NCBI GenBank assembly: GCA_045637525.1
Contig: JAZTZP010000077.1
Span: 1-17,133, forward strand
Direction of reading: 5' to 3'
Length of the DNA stretch: 17,133 bases
DNA from: JAZTZP01 sp045637525
GTDB taxonomy: Bacteria > Bacillota > Clostridia > UBA1381
Numbering within the stretch: position 1 is the first letter of the stretch; each line of letters begins with the position of its first letter. A model generated the notes under the pieces. The model did not search any database. It saw nothing but the letters and a program-made list of their open reading frames with translations, and was not told the origin of the DNA. Positions 14,442 through 17,133 of this stretch are shown here, piece after piece. The translations under genes and the position numbers were made by a program.

Positions 14442-15494
14442 ATGGATAAAATGAAAATATTACAAAAGAGAAGATTTTTTGTTCCGGTAATTGTTGTTAT
14501 CTTAATGATTGCATGGTATTGCGGCAGTGTGTCTGTTGCTGTTGATCAGCCACAGGTGTTATTAAATGCTTTGACAGATTCCAAAAGCCGGATTGTTGAT
14601 ATGAGAGGAATTGCACCTGTTACGGTAAATGACAGAACTCTTGTGCCACTGAGGGCAATATTTGAGCAGGCCGGGTTTAAGGTTGATTGGGATAATAATA
14701 CAAAAACTGCATATGTTACATTAGAGGCGGATTCTGAATCGGAATTGCCTGTTGAAGTATATTGCGACAGATTGCTCAGTTATTTAAACAGATTGGGCAC
14801 AACTGTAAAGAACGAGGCGGTTTGTGTTGCAATTACGCTCAATTCATCTGAGCTCAGAGTCAATTATGAATATATAGACGCTGACGGCGAAAAGATTTGT
14901 ATGGGCAGTACAAATTCTATTGATGTGTGTGCTACTATGATAACTGACGGCTATATAATGTTGCCGCTTCGCGGGATGATGGAGAGCTTTGGACTTCAGG
15001 TTGGCTGGATTCAGGAAAGTATGACAGCAACGGTATCTATACCGGAGATTTTAAAAGAGCCTGAAAATCTTGCAATATCTCATGTGTTTGATATACCAAA
15101 GGACCCTGTTCCGACAGAAACTCCCGTTACGGATATAACCGAGCCGGAGGGTATTCAAAAGCCTGAAGAAAATAATGATGCTGAGGTTGAGCTTGGTGAG
15201 TATCTTGGGGAATTTAAGATTACACATTATTGCTTATGTTACAGATGTAACGGAAGCTATGGAAATAAGACGGCATTCGCCGGAGAGGTTCGTCCGGGGA
15301 TAACGATAGCGGTAGATCCATCTGTTATTAAAAAGCTTTCATATGTTTATATTGACGGATACGGCGTAAGGCATGCCGAAGATACCGGGGGTGCTATTAA
15401 AGGAAACAAGATTGACGTTGCTGTTGCCGATCACGCAACTGCGATGTCTATGGGCGTGGTATATCGTGATGTGTGGTATGTAAAGTCTGAATAA
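14442..15494 (+). CDS. Exported stalk-domain protein with a 3D (double-psi barrel) domain
   Basis: A 350-residue exported or membrane-anchored protein. A basic start and hydrophobic segment (10-33) form a signal or anchor. Residues 38-200 make a stalk domain (RTLVPLRAIFEQAGFKVDWD and IMLPLRGMMESFGLQVGW). A Pro/Glu-rich linker spans 203-250. The 3D domain (255-350) has a Cys cluster (HYCLCYRCNG), TIAVDPSVI and the three aspartates that name it: Asp314 (EDTGG), Asp325 (NKIDV) and Asp330 (ADH). 3D domains occur in YabE/Rpf-like and MltA-type wall-lytic proteins, so glycan cleavage is likely. The frame has a TTG at 14427 and ATGs at 14442 and 14451; none has a good ribosome binding site, so the start is uncertain. 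Confidence 0.85.
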   Translation: MDKMKILQKRRFFVPVIVVILMIAWYCGSVSVAVDQPQVLLNALTDSKSRIVDMRGIAPVTVNDRTLVPLRAIFEQAGFKVDWDNNTKTAYVTLEADSESELPVEVYCDRLLSYLNRLGTTVKNEAVCVAITLNSSELRVNYEYIDADGEKICMGSTNSIDVCATMITDGYIMLPLRGMMESFGLQVGWIQESMTATVSIPEILKEPENLAISHVFDIPKDPVPTETPVTDITEPEGIQKPEENNDAEVELGEYLGEFKITHYCLCYRCNGSYGNKTAFAGEVRPGITIAVDPSVIKKLSYVYIDGYGVRHAEDTGGAIKGNKIDVAVADHATAMSMGVVYRDVWYVKSE

Positions 15495-15528
15495 TATCCG
15501 GCTTAGCAAGTAATAATTGTAATATGAC

Positions 15529-15560
15529 GGGCAATTGCGGGGTTGATACTGCAATTGCCT
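15529..15560. repeat. AGGCAATTG-type palindrome, copy 3
   Basis: GGGCAATTGC (15529-15538) pairs fully with GCAATTGCCT (15551-15560), with one G-U pair and a 12-base loop. It lies in the 111-base gap between the 3D-domain gene and obg, and lacks a T run, so it is not a clear terminator. Confidence 0.5.
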
Positions 15561-15605
15561 GTGTACTATACGCATATAAAAAAGTAAGTATTCGGAGGTG
15601 CTGAG

Positions 15606-16886
15606 ATGTTTATAGATAAGGCGAAAATTTTTATAAAGGCAGGAAACGGCGGAAATGGCTCTATTTCGTTCAGACGCGAAAAATATGTTGCAGCTGGCGG
15701 ACCTGACGGCGGTGACGGCGGAAAGGGCGGCAATGTTGTATTTTATGCTGACGAAGGGCTTACAACGCTTATGGATTTTAAATATAAAAGAAAATATGCG
15801 GCTGAAAACGGAGGAGACGGTTCGGGAAAGCGCCGTAAAGGAAAAAACGGCGAGGATATTATTATAAAAGTCCCGTGCGGTACGCTTGTTCGTGATTTTG
15901 AGTCGAACAGGCTTATCGCTGATATGTCGGAGCCCGGAAAGAAAGCCATACTTGCAAGAGGCGGAAACGGCGGTTGGGGAAATGACCATTTTTCAACGCC
16001 TACACGTCAGACGCCTAACTTTGCCAAAAACGGAAGAAAGGGCGATGAGCGTGAGGTTATTCTTGAGCTGAAATTGCTTGCTGACGTTGGGTTGGTTGGT
16101 TTTCCGAATGTGGGAAAATCAACAATATTATCGGTTACTACAAAGGCAGACCCTAAGATTGCGAATTATCATTTTACAACGCTTGAGCCTAATTTAGGCG
16201 TAGTGGATTTAGGAAATCATATGAGCTTTGTGCTTGCTGATATTCCCGGAATTATCGAGGGAGCGAGCGAGGGACGGGGATTAGGTCATGAATTTTTACG
16301 GCATATTGAAAGAACTCGTCTTTTAGTTCATGTTGTTGATGTGTCGGGGATAGAAGGCCGAAATCCGGCTGAGGATTTTGATATAATAAATGAGGAGCTT
16401 TCGCAGTATGACATGGAGCTTGAAGAACGGCCTCAGATAATTGCGGCGAACAAGACCGATATTATTCAGGATGAAGATGCATTTACTGCGTTTAAAGAGG
16501 AAATGGAAGAACGTGGGTTTAAGGTGTTTGAGATTTCTGCGGCTTCGGGTAAGGGCGTAAATGAGCTTATGAAATATGTTTACGGTGAGCTTTCAAAGCT
16601 TCCGCCTGTGAAAGTGTTTGAGCCTGAGCTCAATCTTGATGAGGAGATTTATGATATATATGCCGATGAGGGATATGAGATTACAAATGACAACGGCGTT
16701 TATGTTATAACCGGTTCGTGGATTGAGGCGGTTGGAGGAAGTGTAAACTTCTCAGACCGTGAGTCGCTGCAGTATTTCCAGCGTGCACTCACCAGGAAAG
16801 GTGTTATTGATGCACTTGTGGATGCCGGTATTCAGGAAAATGATCTGGTAAGAATAGGGGATTTAGAGTTTGAATTTGTCTGGTAA
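15606..16886 (+). CDS. obg: GTPase Obg, ribosome-assembly and stress GTPase
   Basis: An essential cytoplasmic GTPase that binds the large ribosomal subunit during its assembly. The 426 residues match the Gram-positive Obg length. The glycine-rich Obg domain spans 1-158 (GGPDGGDGGKGG at 31-42). The G domain has G1 GFPNVGKST (165-173), G2 FTTLEPNLG (190-198), G3 DIPGI (212-216), G4 NKTD (282-285) and G5 SAASGKG (311-317). The C-terminal OCT domain (about 340-426) is complete. CGGAGGTG lies 7 bases before the ATG. In many Firmicutes obg follows rpmA and the ysxB-like gene; here a 3D-domain gene precedes it. Its stop codon lies inside the GTAAATTATAGTTTA repeat. Confidence 0.97.
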   Translation: MFIDKAKIFIKAGNGGNGSISFRREKYVAAGGPDGGDGGKGGNVVFYADEGLTTLMDFKYKRKYAAENGGDGSGKRRKGKNGEDIIIKVPCGTLVRDFESNRLIADMSEPGKKAILARGGNGGWGNDHFSTPTRQTPNFAKNGRKGDEREVILELKLLADVGLVGFPNVGKSTILSVTTKADPKIANYHFTTLEPNLGVVDLGNHMSFVLADIPGIIEGASEGRGLGHEFLRHIERTRLLVHVVDVSGIEGRNPAEDFDIINEELSQYDMELEERPQIIAANKTDIIQDEDAFTAFKEEMEERGFKVFEISAASGKGVNELMKYVYGELSKLPPVKVFEPELNLDEEIYDIYADEGYEITNDNGVYVITGSWIEAVGGSVNFSDRESLQYFQRALTRKGVIDALVDAGIQENDLVRIGDLEFEFVW

Positions 16887-16897
16887 ATTATAGTTTA
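16885..16897 (+). repeat. Copy 3 of AAATTATAGTTTA repeat, at the obg stop codon
   Basis: AAATTATAGTTTA here matches 2932-2944 exactly and 193-205 in inverted orientation. It overlaps the obg TAA and runs directly into the first hairpin of the downstream array. Confidence 0.55.
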
Positions 16898-17003
16898 GCG
16901 ACTTAAATAAGTCGCTAAACGCGATATAAATTCCTAACGGAATTTTCGATATGTGCTAACGCACGCGATATGCCTGTCGGCGCGATATGTTTGCTTCGCA
17001 AAC
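16893..17003 (+). repeat. Hairpin array with CGATAT linkers, forward half
   Basis: CGATAT occurs at 16922-16927, 16947-16952, 16966-16971 and 16983-16988. Each copy is preceded by one spare base and flanked by a different hairpin. The stems are GTTTAGCGACTTA (16893-16920, 13 bp), AAATTCC (16928-16945, loop TAAC), GTGC (16953-16964, loop TAAC), GCC (16972-16981, loop TGTC) and GTTTGC (16989-17003, loop TTC). Stems vary in sequence and length while pairing and linkers are kept. The first hairpin sits 6 bases after the obg stop and might also slow transcription, but no T run follows it. Confidence 0.8.
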
Positions 17004-17048
17004 GTTATGGAAGAAAAATTGCTATGCATTTTTTCAATATTTAATCAA

Positions 17049-17133
17049 ACAAAAGCAGAGCTTTTGTACCTTAACGTTCGCCTTTGGCGAACATATCGCG
17101 TTGACTTCAGTCAACATATCGCTTGCCGGCAGG
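17049..17133 (-). repeat. Hairpin array with CGATAT linkers, inverted half
   Basis: After about 45 bases of AT-rich DNA with an imperfect stem (17011-17035) and an 8-bp stem ACAAAAGC/GCTTTTGT (17049-17067), the linker returns in reverse complement. ATATCG lies at 17093-17098 and 17116-17121, between hairpins GTTCGCC/GGCGAAC (17076-17092, loop TTT) and GTTGACT/AGTCAAC (17100-17115, loop TC). A further element begins at 17123 and is cut by the window end. The two halves therefore converge on a central core. Confidence 0.75.

Noticed and set aside
15339..15989. 216-residue open frame on the minus strand opposite the 3D-domain and obg genes
   Set aside because: It overlaps two well-supported genes and an intergenic repeat, and its translation resembles no protein family. 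It is a shadow frame.

Overview
The window looks like chromosomal DNA of a low-GC, Gram-positive member of the Clostridia, possibly a gut anaerobe. The grounds are the AT-rich intergenic DNA, AGGAGG-type ribosome binding sites, TTGACA-N17-TATAAT promoters, a SleB-type cell-wall hydrolase, several copper-amine-oxidase-N-like 'stalk' domains, a BspA-type leucine-rich-repeat remnant and an RpiR regulator. No rRNA, tRNA, CRISPR array, transposase or phage gene was found. The species cannot be named from the sequence alone.

Layout. (1) 1-339: an array of different small hairpins joined by a GTGAAAT linker, a boundary-like repeat, then a strong promoter. (2) 340-2930: fruK (1-phosphofructokinase) and ptsI (PTS enzyme I), one operon on the + strand. 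(3) 3074-3543, minus strand: a RelE/ParE-like toxin followed by its presumed antitoxin, with its own consensus promoter and terminator. (4) 3667-4287, minus: a 5'-truncated remnant of a leucine-rich-repeat surface protein. (5) 4340-6367, minus: an RpiR-type regulator and an MFS transporter, with TAA and ATG directly adjacent; a perfect 17-bp inverted repeat lies upstream. (6) 6490-9026, minus: an MnmM/YtqB-like SAM methyltransferase, an HD-domain phosphohydrolase and a CapA-type lipoprotein. (7) 9027-9593: a divergent AT-rich region with a strong promoter pointing each way. (8) 9594-15494: a cell-envelope block with an SH3-NlpC/P60 hydrolase, a stalk-SleB hydrolase, a secreted protein with two stalk-like repeats, a DUF815-type AAA+ ATPase, and a stalk-3D-domain protein. 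(9) 15606-16886: the ribosome-assembly GTPase Obg. (10) 16887-17133: a second hairpin array, with a CGATAT linker, that runs forward and then in inverted orientation to the window end.

How the parts work together. FruK and enzyme I are both sugar-PTS functions, but the usual partners (HPr, a fructose EII, FruR) are absent. The RpiR-MFS pair looks like a self-contained sensor and transporter for a sugar or sugar phosphate. The block from CapA to the 3D protein is dominated by exported proteins that bind or cut the cell wall. The least explained structure is a family of intergenic repeats: two hairpin arrays with fixed linkers, an AAATTATAGTTTA motif found three times (two copies beside the arrays, one right after ptsI), and three AGGCAATTG-type palindromes. 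I found no undescribed protein system that I can support. The hairpin arrays are the best candidate for something new.
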